Assembly: GCA_937863225.1 (NCBI GenBank)
Contig: CALMEI010000011.1
Span: forward strand, 1 to 64,000
Source of the DNA: an uncultured Polaromonas sp.
Lineage (GTDB): Bacteria > Pseudomonadota > Gammaproteobacteria > Burkholderiales > Burkholderiaceae_C
Direction of reading: 5' to 3'
DNA length: 64,000 bases
Below are positions 40,638-52,158 of the stretch, piece after piece (position 1 is the first letter of the stretch; each line of letters starts with the position of its first letter). The notes under the pieces were generated by a model. That model did no database searches. It was not told the origin of the DNA and worked only from the letters and a program-made list of their open reading frames with translations. A program made the position numbers and the translations under genes.

Positions 40638-40761
40638 TATTTTTCACGCAGTTGTCAAATTTTCATCAACAGAAAAGGGTCGAATTGATTACCTGTTTAC
40701 GCTACAGTTGTGCGCTGGGCTCCAAACTTTGGATTCATTCCCTCTGAAACATATTTAACTC

Positions 40762-42249
40762 ATGACATCAACGTTGCAAACCAAAACAGACAGCGACTTG
40801 CAGAACAGCGTCGTGAATGCCTTGCGCGCGCATTTGCCAGCCCATGCTTTGATCTGGCACAGAGAAGACACGACACCGTTTGAATGCGATGGTTTGACTG
40901 CATATCGCCAACGCCCCATGGTGGTTGCGTTGCCAGAAACCGACGCGCAAGTTCAAGCGGTATTGATGGTTTGCTCTCAATTGGGTGTACCGGTGGTCGC
41001 GCGCGGCGCAGGTACGGGCTTGAGTGGCGGTGCCATGCCGCGCCCACAAGGGGTGACTCTGTCAATGGCCAAATTCAACCGCATATTGACATTGAATCCG
41101 ATCAGTCGAACTGCCGTGGTGCAGTGCGGGGTGCGTAATTTAGCGATTTCGGAGGCGGCGGCACAACATGGCTTGTACTACGCGCCTGACCCATCCAGCC
41201 AAATCGCCTGCACGATTGGTGGCAATGTGGCGGAAAACTCAGGTGGCGTGCATTGCTTGAAATATGGTTTAACGGTGCACAACGTTTTGAAAGTCAAAGG
41301 CTTTACCGTCACAGGTGAAGCGGTTGAGTTTGGCAGCGAAGCCTTGGATACCGGTGGTTATGATTTATTGAGCCTCATCATGGGTTCTGAAGGCATGTTG
41401 GCTGTGGTGACGGAAGTGACGGTCAAGCTCATACCAAAGCCACAATTGGCACGTTGCATCATGGCGAGTTTCAACGACATTCGCAAAGCGGGCGACGCTG
41501 TGGCCGCAGTCATTGCAGCAGGCATTATTCCTGCTGGCCTTGAGATGATGGACAAACCCATGACGGCTGCCGTGGAAGATTTTGTGCATGCTGGTTACGA
41601 TTTGAACGCGGCGGCCATATTGCTGTGCGAAAGTGATGGGACTGCTGAAGAGGTGGAAGAAGAAATTGGGCGCATGACACAGGTGTTGTTGGCCAACGGA
41701 GCCAGCGCCATCGCGGTCAGTCAATCAGAGGCCGAGCGCTTGAAGTTTTGGAGTGGACGCAAAAATGCATTTCCAGCTTCAGGGCGCATCAGTCCTGACT
41801 ATATGTGCATGGACTCCACCATTCCACGCAAGCGCTTGGCAGATATATTGTTAGCCATTGGCGAAATGGAAAAGAAATACCAATTGCGATGCGCCAACGT
41901 GTTTCATGCAGGCGATGGCAATTTGCACCCATTGATATTATTTGATGCCAATGATGCCGACCAACTGCACCGTTGCGAACTGTTCGGCGCTGATATCTTG
42001 GAAACCAGTGTCGCGATGGGCGGCACGGTCACCGGTGAACATGGCGTTGGCATCGAAAAACTCAATTCCATGTGTGTGCAATTTTCTGCGACAGAAAACG
42101 AGCAAATGTTTGGTGTGAAGCGTGCATTTGATGCGGTTGGATTGCTCAATCCAGGTAAAGTTATTCCCACCTTGCAGCGCTGTGCGGAATACGGCAAGAT
42201 GCTGGTGCGCGGTGGTGCTTTGAAACATGCAGAGCTAGAACGGTTCTAG
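40762..42249 (+). CDS. glcD: FAD-linked oxidase, glycolate oxidase subunit GlcD-like
   Basis: 495 residues with an N-terminal FAD-binding (PCMH) domain: PVVARGAGTGLSGGAMP and DPSSQIACTIGGNVAENSGG. The C-terminal part has FHAGDGNLHPLILFD and GGTVTGEHGVGIEK, where the His and Glu residues are conserved in lactate/glycolate dehydrogenases. Full glycolate oxidase needs GlcE and GlcF, but the next gene is gmd. It may work with subunits encoded elsewhere or be a D-lactate dehydrogenase-like enzyme. Confidence 0.88.
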   Translation: MTSTLQTKTDSDLQNSVVNALRAHLPAHALIWHREDTTPFECDGLTAYRQRPMVVALPETDAQVQAVLMVCSQLGVPVVARGAGTGLSGGAMPRPQGVTLSMAKFNRILTLNPISRTAVVQCGVRNLAISEAAAQHGLYYAPDPSSQIACTIGGNVAENSGGVHCLKYGLTVHNVLKVKGFTVTGEAVEFGSEALDTGGYDLLSLIMGSEGMLAVVTEVTVKLIPKPQLARCIMASFNDIRKAGDAVAAVIAAGIIPAGLEMMDKPMTAAVEDFVHAGYDLNAAAILLCESDGTAEEVEEEIGRMTQVLLANGASAIAVSQSEAERLKFWSGRKNAFPASGRISPDYMCMDSTIPRKRLADILLAIGEMEKKYQLRCANVFHAGDGNLHPLILFDANDADQLHRCELFGADILETSVAMGGTVTGEHGVGIEKLNSMCVQFSATENEQMFGVKRAFDAVGLLNPGKVIPTLQRCAEYGKMLVRGGALKHAELERF

Positions 42250-42339
42250 TTTTTTTGCACTGAAAGGTATTGTTTGTGGGTTGATGGTCTCAAAGGAAGG
42301 CATTCTTTGCACGACTATAATTTGAACCAACTTCATTGA

Positions 42340-44303
<1,964 letters not shown>

Positions 44304-44308
44304 ACAAC

Positions 44309-45496
44309 ATGCGAGTCGCATTGAATGCAACCCCATTGTTGTCGCCTTTAACGGGTATAGGTCAGTACACTTACCAGATTGCAAAGGGCTTGTATGAAAG
44401 CTCAGAAATAAAGCCCAGCTATTTTTATGCGGGCGTATGGAGTGATCAAGTGCGCGAGGCTGATACAAACATTGGCAGTATGGGTGCAACGCAGCAAAGC
44501 ATTCGTTCGGTCATTAAAAAAGCCATACCCGATGGTGTCAGATACCGCATGAGCCGTGCATGGCGGCAGCGCAGCTTCAGCAAAGGCTGTCAAGCAAACC
44601 AGATTCAGGTCTATCACGAACCCAATTTCTTAACCTACAGGCACGATGTGCCCACGGTATTGACCGTGCATGACCTGTCATGGATCCGTTACCCCCACAC
44701 CCATGCCAAGGCGCATGTGGCAGAGATGAACCATTACTTTCCAGATAGTTTGATGCGAGCCGATAAGATTGTGACAGTCTCTGAGTTCGTCAAGCAAGAG
44801 GTGCAAGATGTGTTTGGTATTGCGCCAGATCGCATCGTGGCAATTGGCGAAGGTGCAGAGCAGTTGTTTCAACCGCGGAATTCAATTGAAACCCAAAATG
44901 CATTGAATCGATTTGGCCTAAAGCATGGTAAATATATTTTGGCCGTCGGTACTTTAGAACCACGTAAGAATTTAATTGTTGCTTTGAAAGCGTATAGCCA
45001 GTTGTCTTCTTCTGTACGCGCAGAATATCCGTTGATATTGATTGGCATGAAAGCATGGTTGGCACACGAGTTCGATAAAAATCTTGCTTCAGTAGCATCG
45101 TTGATTAAAGATGGCCAAATACGCTTATTGGGTTATCAGCCGCGCGAAGATTTGGCGGTGGTGATGTCTGGTGCATTGTGCTTGGTTTACCCATCAATCT
45201 ATGAAGGGTTCGGTTTGCCTCCACTGGAGGCCATGGCCAGCGCTGTGCCTGTTATCAGCAGCAATGTGTCGTCGATTCCTGAGGTGGTGGGTGACAGTGG
45301 GGTTTTGATTGATCCGCACAATGTGGAAGCATTAACTGAAGCCATGCTTCGCATGGTTGAAGATGCAAACTATCGGAATCAACTGTCACAAAAAGCATTG
45401 GAAAGAAGCCGAGTATTTTCTTGGCCCAATTGTGTGGAAAAAACCATTGCAGTTTATCGCGAGGTTTTAAACCCTGTATCAGGAGCCACGACATGA
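44309..45496 (+). CDS. Glycosyltransferase, GT4 family
   Basis: 395 residues with the GT-B layout: N-terminal LLSPLTGIGQYTYQIAKGL, and a C-terminal nucleotide-sugar domain with AVGTLEPRKNL, LGYQPRED and YPSIYEGFGLPPLEAMA (Glu-x7-Glu). WbaZ/mannosyltransferase-like. With gmd and rmd upstream, it probably transfers D-rhamnose or mannose. It starts six bases after the rmd stop, and its own stop overlaps the next gene. Confidence 0.88.
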   Translation: MRVALNATPLLSPLTGIGQYTYQIAKGLYESSEIKPSYFYAGVWSDQVREADTNIGSMGATQQSIRSVIKKAIPDGVRYRMSRAWRQRSFSKGCQANQIQVYHEPNFLTYRHDVPTVLTVHDLSWIRYPHTHAKAHVAEMNHYFPDSLMRADKIVTVSEFVKQEVQDVFGIAPDRIVAIGEGAEQLFQPRNSIETQNALNRFGLKHGKYILAVGTLEPRKNLIVALKAYSQLSSSVRAEYPLILIGMKAWLAHEFDKNLASVASLIKDGQIRLLGYQPREDLAVVMSGALCLVYPSIYEGFGLPPLEAMASAVPVISSNVSSIPEVVGDSGVLIDPHNVEALTEAMLRMVEDANYRNQLSQKALERSRVFSWPNCVEKTIAVYREVLNPVSGATT

Positions 45497-46647
45497 GGCT
45501 TGGACTGGGATGCACAGCGCTCGCTCGTGGACGCTTAAGTGGACACGTGGACGGCATTGGCGTCTATACATCTGAGTTACTTAAATATGTCAATTCAAAC
45601 GCGGGTTTACTTGGTGTTTCATCCGGTGATGAAAAGCCAGCAATGTGCACTGTATTTGGAAAGAAATTTGGCGCAGCACTGCCAACAGCTTGTACCTTGC
45701 CAATGGTTTATTCTGCGGCGGCGGCAACTTCAGCCGCCACAGGGCTGCCATTTTTGGGAGCAGCCAAACTAGAGCGACAGATTGATCTCTTTCATGCAAC
45801 GGATCACTACATTCCAAAATTGCGCAACACACCTGTTGTGGCAACCATCATGGATGTGATTGGTATTCGCCACCCTGAGTGGGTTAACCCCAGTTTGCGC
45901 CGCTTTAAAAATGCGTTGTTTCGAAAAACAGTCGGCTGGGCAGATCAAATTATCACCATATCTAATTATTCGGCAGCAGATATTGCCGACTGGATGGGTG
46001 TTCAAGCCCCAAAAATCACGGCTATTCCGCTGGGCGTCAGTGAGGACTATTTCAAACCGGTTGCACAAGACATAAAAAATAGCGTGCTTAGCCAGTACCA
46101 ATTGAAACCTGGTTATTTCATATCGGTAGGAACATTGCAACCACGTAAAAATGTAGAACGGGTGATCCAAGCGCATGCTTTATTGCCCTCGGCCATGCGA
46201 ATAGCACACCCATTGGTGGTGGTGGGGCAAAATGGCTGGCGTACGGATGACTTGATTCAAAGCTTATCTAAATTAGAACAAGATGGCCATGGTCGCTGGC
46301 TGAAATATGTACCGCGCAAAGAAATTTTTGCTTTGCTACAAAGTGCGCATGCTTTGGTGTTCCCATCGCTTTACGAGGGGTTTGGCTTGCCAGTACTCGA
46401 AGGGTTTGCATCGGGCATCCCAGTCATCACATCAAATACCAGTTCATTACCTGAAGTGGCTGGTGATGCAGCATCATTGGTTAATCCAAACTCGGTCGAA
46501 GAAATCGCCCATGCCATGTTGCAACTGGTTGAGCAAACAGACTTGCGAAACACTTTGATTCAAAAAGGCTTAATGCAAGTGAATAAATTTTCTTGGGCAG
46601 AAACTGCACGACTTACAAGTGATGTTTACCGAGAGATGCTTTCTTAG
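45493..46647 (+). CDS. Glycosyltransferase, GT4 family
   Basis: 384 residues from the ATG at 45493, within the stop codon of the preceding gene. It shares the same domain signature (SVGTLQPRKNV and FPSLYEGFGLPVLEGFA) and the N-terminal HVDGIGVYTSELL, so it is a paralogue of the upstream transferase. Two successive related transferases suggest a repeated deoxyhexose linkage, as in D-rhamnan type chains; this is inference. Its end faces the next gene's end with a four-base gap. Confidence 0.88.
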   Translation: MRLGLGCTALARGRLSGHVDGIGVYTSELLKYVNSNAGLLGVSSGDEKPAMCTVFGKKFGAALPTACTLPMVYSAAAATSAATGLPFLGAAKLERQIDLFHATDHYIPKLRNTPVVATIMDVIGIRHPEWVNPSLRRFKNALFRKTVGWADQIITISNYSAADIADWMGVQAPKITAIPLGVSEDYFKPVAQDIKNSVLSQYQLKPGYFISVGTLQPRKNVERVIQAHALLPSAMRIAHPLVVVGQNGWRTDDLIQSLSKLEQDGHGRWLKYVPRKEIFALLQSAHALVFPSLYEGFGLPVLEGFASGIPVITSNTSSLPEVAGDAASLVNPNSVEEIAHAMLQLVEQTDLRNTLIQKGLMQVNKFSWAETARLTSDVYREMLS

Positions 46648-46651
46648 AGCG

Positions 46652-47797
46652 TTATATAGCTTTGAATTGAGTTAACTCTTTGTAAAGTTGAATGTGTTGT
46701 TGGGTGTTGGCATCGAGTGAGTAAACTTGCAGGGCCCGTGCATGCGCCTGTGCGCCAAGTTTCAAACGTAAAGCAGAATCTTGCAGAAGTTGATTGATGC
46801 GTTCTGCCAGCGCTAAACTGTCACGAACGGGAACAGCAAACCCAGTCTCGCCATGAACATTCAGCACATTCACGCCATTGTTCAGCTGTGTACAAATCAC
46901 GGGTTTGCCACAAGCCATAGCCTCTAGCTGAACCAGTCCAAACGCTTCGCTCTGCTCAACAGAAGGCAAACAAAACACATCACAGGCATGAAAATACGCT
47001 GCCAAATCTTCCTCAGCAATGCCGCCTGTAAACGTTATTTTGTGTTTCAGGCCCAAGCGGTCAACTTGGCTTTCTAATTGCGTTCGCAGTGGGCCATCAC
47101 CACCGAGAATGAGTTGGGCATTGATATGCTCCATGGCGGTGATGAGTACGTCGAAACCTTTGTAGTAAACGTGACGACCCAGTGCAAAAATAATGGCTTG
47201 CCCATTTGCATGTGACAAAAGATTTTTGCGCACTGACTCAGAATGTGGTGTTAAGTCCAAGCTGGAAAAATCCAGACCAAAAGGTATGACGCGTCGTTTC
47301 TCAGGTGAAATATCCTTTGGAATTTGGGTGCTCGAACTGTAATGGGCTGACGTAGCCGCAATCAAGGCATCGGCTCTGCGTGTGACGCTTTGCAAAAAGG
47401 GGCGATACATTGCCAGCAGTCGTTTTTGCTTCACGATATCGCTGTGCCAAGTAATCACGCGCTTCACGTTCGAAGGAAACAACATGGATGCCAAGTGCGC
47501 CAATGGGTTTGGGAAATGCAAATGCAGCACATCAAACGGCATCTCCTTGTGCAATGCCAAGGCCCTCAAAACTTGTGAGGGCGATACAGCCGTGCTAAAC
47601 AGTGTGCCAAAAGAGGGGGCTTGTATCAAGCGATAGCCATCAACAATTTCATCTTTCTCTTCAAGGCCTGCAGCTGCCACTAAGTACACAACATCCAAAC
47701 CATTCGCGGCCAAGCCTTTGCACAGCAGTTGCTGGTGTCGTTCTACACCGCCATTTTGTTGCTCGTTATGAAAGCGACCAAACTGAAGGATGCGCAT
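46652..47797 (-). CDS. Glycosyltransferase, GT4 family
   Basis: 381 residues. The N-terminus GRFHNEQQNGGVERHQQLL is typical of GT4 enzymes that bind a lipid-linked acceptor. The C-terminal domain has LGGDGPLRTQLE and LPSVEQSEAFGLVQLEAMA with the Glu-x7-Glu pattern. It is last in the minus-strand rfbB-rfbD-rfbA-rfbC set, so dTDP-L-rhamnose is a plausible donor, though GT4 members use many donors. Confidence 0.88.
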   Translation of the reverse strand: MRILQFGRFHNEQQNGGVERHQQLLCKGLAANGLDVVYLVAAAGLEEKDEIVDGYRLIQAPSFGTLFSTAVSPSQVLRALALHKEMPFDVLHLHFPNPLAHLASMLFPSNVKRVITWHSDIVKQKRLLAMYRPFLQSVTRRADALIAATSAHYSSSTQIPKDISPEKRRVIPFGLDFSSLDLTPHSESVRKNLLSHANGQAIIFALGRHVYYKGFDVLITAMEHINAQLILGGDGPLRTQLESQVDRLGLKHKITFTGGIAEEDLAAYFHACDVFCLPSVEQSEAFGLVQLEAMACGKPVICTQLNNGVNVLNVHGETGFAVPVRDSLALAERINQLLQDSALRLKLGAQAHARALQVYSLDANTQQHIQLYKELTQFKAI

Positions 47798-47812
47798 AAA
47801 TGTGGTTTGGTC

Positions 47813-48385
47813 TTAAACAAATAATTCAGCTTGGACAAACTTCGTGCCTTGTGCATCTTTAACTGAAAGCAAGGGCGCTGCACTCAAGTTCCAGTCGATA
47901 TTGACGTCGGGGTCGTTCCATAAAAGACAACGCTCAAATTGTGGCGCATAGTAATCTGTCGTTTTATATAAAAAGTCTGCCGTATCTGAAAGCACCAAAA
48001 ACCCGTGTGCAAAACCGGGTGGAATCCACAATTGCTTGTGATTTGAACCTGATAAAACAACGCTGATCCACTTGCCGAATGTGGGTGAGCTCCTGCGAAT
48101 ATCAACAGTTACATCCAACACTTCACCGTTAACAACACGCACCAGTTTGCCTTGCGCCTGTTGAATTTGATAATGCAAACCGCGCAACACCCCTTTGCCT
48201 GAGCGTGAGTGGTTGTCTTGCACAAAATTAACGTTTAAACCAGTGACCTGATTGAAGGCATCCTGGTTAAAACTTTCAAAGAAAAAACCACGTTGATCAC
48301 CAAAAACTTTGGGTTCAATCACCAGAACGTCGGGTATGTCGGTAGCCGTTGCTTTCAAGCCATTTGCGGCAATTTTGCCAATCAT
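47813..48385 (-). CDS. rfbC: dTDP-4-dehydrorhamnose 3,5-epimerase
   Basis: 190 residues, cupin fold. Seen: [37 protein letters not shown] with the catalytic His, and [12 protein letters not shown] with Tyr-containing sequence after it. It inverts C3 and C5 of the 4-keto sugar. The four-base overlap with the rfbA stop (ATGA) shows coupling. Confidence 0.95.
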   Translation of the reverse strand: MIGKIAANGLKATATDIPDVLVIEPKVFGDQRGFFFESFNQDAFNQVTGLNVNFVQDNHSRSGKGVLRGLHYQIQQAQGKLVRVVNGEVLDVTVDIRRSSPTFGKWISVVLSGSNHKQLWIPPGFAHGFLVLSDTADFLYKTTDYYAPQFERCLLWNDPDVNIDWNLSAAPLLSVKDAQGTKFVQAELFV

Positions 48386-49296
48386 GTTACTGGGCTTTCT
48401 TTGAGCATGCGCAATAAATATTGACCGTAACCATTTTTTGCCAATGGTTGTGCCAATTTTTCAACTTGCGCACTGTTGATAAAGCCGTTGCGCCAAGCTA
48501 CTTCTTCAGGACAGGCAATTTTTAATCCTTGGCGATGCTCAAGTGTCGAAATAAATTGGCTCGCTTCAAGCAGGCTGTCATGTGTTCCTGTATCCAGCCA
48601 GGCGTAACCCCGTTGCATGATTTGCACGTTCAGCAAATCACGTTCAAGATAAGTTTGATTGACCGTGGTGATTTCAAGTTCACCGCGTGCGCTGGGCCTA
48701 ACAGACTTGGCAATATCAACCACTTGCTTATCGTAGAAATACAGCCCAGTTACGGCATAGTTGCTTTTAGGTGTTTTGGGTTTTTCTTCGATGCTGGTCG
48801 CTTTACCGGAATGATCAAAGGCAACCACGCCGTAGCGTTCAGGGTCTTGCACATGGTATGCAAATACCGTGGCCCCCTCTGTGTGGGAATCAGCGGTAGA
48901 TAATATATTCGCAAAGTCGTGACCGTAAAAAATATTGTCACCCAATACCAGAGCACTGTCAGAGTTACCTATAAACTTTTCACCAATGATAAATGCTTGT
49001 GCCAAACCGTCAGGACTTGGTTGCACGGCATACTGCAAATTCATACCCCATTGGCTGCCATCACCAAGCAGCTGCTGAAATCTTGGCGTGTCTTGAGGCG
49101 TGCTGATAATGAGCACATCACGCATACCTGCCAGCATCAGCGTGCTCAAAGGGTAGTAAATCATCGGTTTGTCATAAACCGGTAGCAATTGTTTACTCAA
49201 AGCCAGTGTTGCCGGGTGCAGTCGAGTACCTGAACCACCGGCCAAAATAATACCCTTGCGCTGAGTGGAGGTTTTTAGAGTTGTTTGTGGGTTCAT
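48382..49296 (-). CDS. rfbA: Glucose-1-phosphate thymidylyltransferase
   Basis: 304 residues from the ATG at 49296. [19 protein letters not shown] is the nucleotide loop; [20 protein letters not shown] follows, with [10 protein letters not shown] and [20 protein letters not shown] further on. It makes dTDP-glucose, first step of dTDP-L-rhamnose synthesis. It lies seven bases from rfbD. Confidence 0.95.
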   Translation of the reverse strand: MNPQTTLKTSTQRKGIILAGGSGTRLHPATLALSKQLLPVYDKPMIYYPLSTLMLAGMRDVLIISTPQDTPRFQQLLGDGSQWGMNLQYAVQPSPDGLAQAFIIGEKFIGNSDSALVLGDNIFYGHDFANILSTADSHTEGATVFAYHVQDPERYGVVAFDHSGKATSIEEKPKTPKSNYAVTGLYFYDKQVVDIAKSVRPSARGELEITTVNQTYLERDLLNVQIMQRGYAWLDTGTHDSLLEASQFISTLEHRQGLKIACPEEVAWRNGFINSAQVEKLAQPLAKNGYGQYLLRMLKESPVT

Positions 49297-49303
49297 ACTG
49301 TGG

Positions 49304-50221
49304 CTATAAAATTTCTGCCAACATTCTTGCAACGCCAGTTTGCCATGTTGGTAGCGTGATATTAAATGCAGTTTGTACTTTATCGGTATTGAGGCGTGAA
49401 TTTAATGGGCGTTTGGCAGGGGTTGTGTATTCTGATGTGGCTATCTTTTTTATCGCATTGTTTTGTACTTGAAGTGATACACCAGCTTTTACTGCGTGGT
49501 TAATCACGAAACTAGCAAAGCCGTGCCAAGAAGTATGACCACCGGCAACCAAATGGTACAAACCTGCCAAATCACCACCATTGGTTTGTTGGATTTGGCG
49601 CAAAGCAAGGGCGGTGACATCGGCCAATAATTCTGCTCCAGTTGGTGCACCAATCTGATCATCAATCACGCTCAAGCTGTCACGCTCTTTTGCAAGACGC
49701 AACATGGTTTTTGCAAAATTGTGCCCTCTTGCCGCGTAAACCCAGCTGGTTCTAAAAATAAGATGCTTGTTGCAATTGTTGGTAATAGCCTGTTCGCCTT
49801 CCCACTTGGTTTTGCCGTATACATTCAAAGGAGAAACTTGATCGGTTTCCAGCCAGGCATTCTCTCCCGATCCATCAAAAACATAATCGGTTGAATAGTG
49901 CACCATCCAAGCATTTAATTTTTGCGCCTCTTTCGCAATCACCTCTGGCGCCAGCGCATTGATGGTGCGCGCCAAGTTTGGCTCTGATTCGGCTTTGTCC
50001 ACAGCAGTGTGTGCAGCTGCATTGACAATGATGCTGGGTTTGACTCGGCGTACGGTGTCTGCCAACATGGCTAAATTAGCAAAGTCACCACAGAAATCCT
50101 TGCTGTCAAAATCTACCGCTATCAATTCTCCCAGGGGAGCTAAACTGCGCTGCAATTCCCAGCCAACTTGTCCACTTTTGCCGAAGAGCAAAATTGTAGG
50201 AATGTCAGTTGCTGCAGCCAT
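49304..50221 (-). CDS. rfbD: dTDP-4-dehydrorhamnose reductase
   Basis: 305 residues. The cofactor loop is [38 protein letters not shown] and [12 protein letters not shown] (Tyr-x-x-x-Lys) follow. It performs the last step to dTDP-L-rhamnose. I chose the ATG at 50221, one base after the rfbB stop; an upstream in-frame ATG would overlap rfbB. Confidence 0.95.
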   Translation of the reverse strand: MAAATDIPTILLFGKSGQVGWELQRSLAPLGELIAVDFDSKDFCGDFANLAMLADTVRRVKPSIIVNAAAHTAVDKAESEPNLARTINALAPEVIAKEAQKLNAWMVHYSTDYVFDGSGENAWLETDQVSPLNVYGKTKWEGEQAITNNCNKHLIFRTSWVYAARGHNFAKTMLRLAKERDSLSVIDDQIGAPTGAELLADVTALALRQIQQTNGGDLAGLYHLVAGGHTSWHGFASFVINHAVKAGVSLQVQNNAIKKIATSEYTTPAKRPLNSRLNTDKVQTAFNITLPTWQTGVARMLAEIL

Positions 50222-50222
50222 A

Positions 50223-51281
50223 TTAACTTGCGTATTGTTTATTAACCCACTCTCGGTAGCTGCCATTTTGAACGTGGTTGACCCAATCCAAGTTTGCTAA
50301 ATACCATTCAACAGTTTTGCGAATGCCTGTTTCAAAAGATTCTGCCGGTTTCCAACTTAACTCTTTTTCAATTTTGCTGGCATCAATGGCATAGCGGCGG
50401 TCGTGGCCTGCACGATCGGTCACATAGGTGATTTGTTCGGCATAGCTTTTGCCATCTTTTCGGGGTGACATTTCGTTGAGCAAGTGACACACGGCATGAA
50501 CGATTTCTAAATTGGGTTTTTCATTCCACCCACCCACGTTGTAGGTTTCTCCAGGCTTGCCAGCCTCCAATACGCGTCGAATTGCACTGGTATGGTCTTT
50601 GACATACAGCCAATCTCTGATTTGCTGCCCATCACCATAAATCGGTAGATTTTTGCCCGCCAAGGCATTCACTATCATCAGTGGAATCAGTTTCTCAGGG
50701 AAATGGTAAGGGCCATAATTGTTGCTGCAATTGGTAGTCAATACGGGCAGGCCATAGGTATGGTGGTATGCGCGGACCAGATGATCACTGGCAGCTTTGC
50801 TGGCTGAATATGGACTGTTTGGTTCGTATGTATTTTTTTCAGTGAAAGCTGGGTCATTGGGTGCGAGTGAGCCATAAACCTCATCGGTTGAAACATGCAA
50901 AAACCGAAACGCTGGTTTGTCTTCTTGCTTCAGATTACCAAAATATGCTCGTACTACTTCTAATAAGTGGAATGTGCCCACAATATTGGTTTGAATAAAG
51001 TCTTCAGGTCCGTGAATTGAGCGGTCGACGTGCGACTCAGCAGCAAAATTAATGATGGCTCGTGGCTGGTGCTTCGACAAAAGTGATGCCACCAAAGTCT
51101 TGTCGCCAATATCGCCTTGTACAAAAATGTGACGGGCATCACTTTTTAGAGAGTTTAGATTTTCTAAATTACCTGCATAGGTTAGTTTGTCCAAGTTGAG
51201 GACGGGTTCATTGTGTGCCGCTAACCAGTCCAGTACAAAATTAGCCCCAATAAAGCCTGCCCCACCCGTGACCAAAATCAT
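50223..51281 (-). CDS. rfbB: dTDP-glucose 4,6-dehydratase
   Basis: 352 residues. The NAD loop is VTGGAGFIGANFVLDW; AESHVDRSIHGPEDFIQTN, HVSTDEVYGSL and PYSASKAASDHLVRAY (catalytic Asp/Glu and Tyr-x-x-x-Lys) follow. First gene of rfbBDAC; AGGAG precedes the ATG. Divergent from tag, with about 80 bases between the start codons. Confidence 0.96.
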   Translation of the reverse strand: MILVTGGAGFIGANFVLDWLAAHNEPVLNLDKLTYAGNLENLNSLKSDARHIFVQGDIGDKTLVASLLSKHQPRAIINFAAESHVDRSIHGPEDFIQTNIVGTFHLLEVVRAYFGNLKQEDKPAFRFLHVSTDEVYGSLAPNDPAFTEKNTYEPNSPYSASKAASDHLVRAYHHTYGLPVLTTNCSNNYGPYHFPEKLIPLMIVNALAGKNLPIYGDGQQIRDWLYVKDHTSAIRRVLEAGKPGETYNVGGWNEKPNLEIVHAVCHLLNEMSPRKDGKSYAEQITYVTDRAGHDRRYAIDASKIEKELSWKPAESFETGIRKTVEWYLANLDWVNHVQNGSYREWVNKQYAS

Positions 51282-51360
51282 GCCAAACTCCTAGTATTCA
51301 ATTAGCCCCATGCTTGCTAAGATTATCGCTGTTTTAAGTTGACCCATTTTCAAAAAAGCC

Positions 51361-51960
51361 ATGAAAACCGAAACTCCCACAAATGACAACAAGGTGCGTT
51401 GCCCATGGTGCGAAAGCAAAAGCCTAGACCGCCACTACCACGACACCGAATGGGGCGTGCCCATCCACAACGACAGAGACTTGTTGGAACTTTTAACACT
51501 TGAAGGCGCACAAGCCGGCTTAAGCTGGAGTACGGTATTAGCCAAACGCGAGGGCTACAAACGCGTCTTTAAAAATTTTGATGCACAAAAAATTGTGAAA
51601 TTGACTGAAGCCGACATTGCAGCCGCTATGGCTGATCCAGGCATCGTCCGCAATAAATTGAAGATAAACAGCACCATCGGCAACGCCCGCGCGTTTTTGG
51701 CGGCGCAAGAAAAATACGGCAGTTTTGATGCTTTTTTATGGCAAATCGTAGGCGGCAAACCGCTGGTGAACAATCGCAAATCATCCGCAGAAGTGCCCGC
51801 AAAAACCGCAGAATCTGACGCGATGAGCAAAATGCTCCTAGCCCACGGCTTTAAGTTCGTAGGCTCTACCATTTGCTACGCCTTCATGCAAGCCAGCGGT
51901 ATGGTGAATGACCATTTGGTGGGGTGCTACCGGTACAAAGAGGTATTGGAAAAGCTCTGA
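51361..51960 (+). CDS. tag: DNA-3-methyladenine glycosylase I
   Basis: Removes 3-methyladenine from alkylated DNA. 199 residues. The zinc-binding set is visible as CPWC near the N-terminus, YHDTEWGVP, and DHLVGCYRY near the C-terminus. The helix-hairpin-helix region GAQAGLSWSTVLAKREGY carries the base-pocket residues. Stand-alone gene at the edge of the polysaccharide locus. Confidence 0.94.
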   Translation: MKTETPTNDNKVRCPWCESKSLDRHYHDTEWGVPIHNDRDLLELLTLEGAQAGLSWSTVLAKREGYKRVFKNFDAQKIVKLTEADIAAAMADPGIVRNKLKINSTIGNARAFLAAQEKYGSFDAFLWQIVGGKPLVNNRKSSAEVPAKTAESDAMSKMLLAHGFKFVGSTICYAFMQASGMVNDHLVGCYRYKEVLEKL

Positions 51961-51999
51961 AAGCTCTAAAACCAATCATTAAACTGATTCTTCAAACCT

Positions 52000-52025
52000 G
52001 TCATTCCCGCGTAGTCGGGAATGAC
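52000..52025. repeat. Perfect 10-bp inverted repeat downstream of tag
   Basis: GTCATTCCCG, six-base loop, CGGGAATGAC. It resembles the widespread ATTCCCG...CGGGAAT hairpin elements seen in several proteobacterial genomes. It may end the tag transcript or be a small mobile repeat; only one copy is in the window. Confidence 0.75.
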
Positions 52026-52041
52026 GATAATTTTAATGCAA

Positions 52042-52098
52042 AAAATGGCTGTAGCCGGCGTATTTGCTGCCTAATTTGCTATCAAATCAATGGCAAAT
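52042..52098 (+). repeat. Dispersed repeat copy 8
   Basis: Most diverged forward copy, between convergent tag and the acyl-CoA reductase gene: GGCTGTAGCCGGCGTATTTG, TGCCTA, then TTTGCTATC in place of GTGCTATT. The stem-forming end is weak. Confidence 0.7.
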
Positions 52099-52140
52099 AA
52101 AAGTAAAAAGCACTTCAAACATAACTATCTGAGGTGCTTT
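52094..52140 (-). terminator. Rho-independent terminator of the acyl-CoA reductase gene
   Basis: An 11-bp stem (arms 52107-52117 and 52130-52140, one G-T wobble, 12-base loop), followed on the minus strand by TTTTTACTTTTATTT. It lies about 20 bases after the stop of the minus-strand gene. Confidence 0.75.
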
Positions 52141-52158
52141 ATCTATGCTGAATCCCGT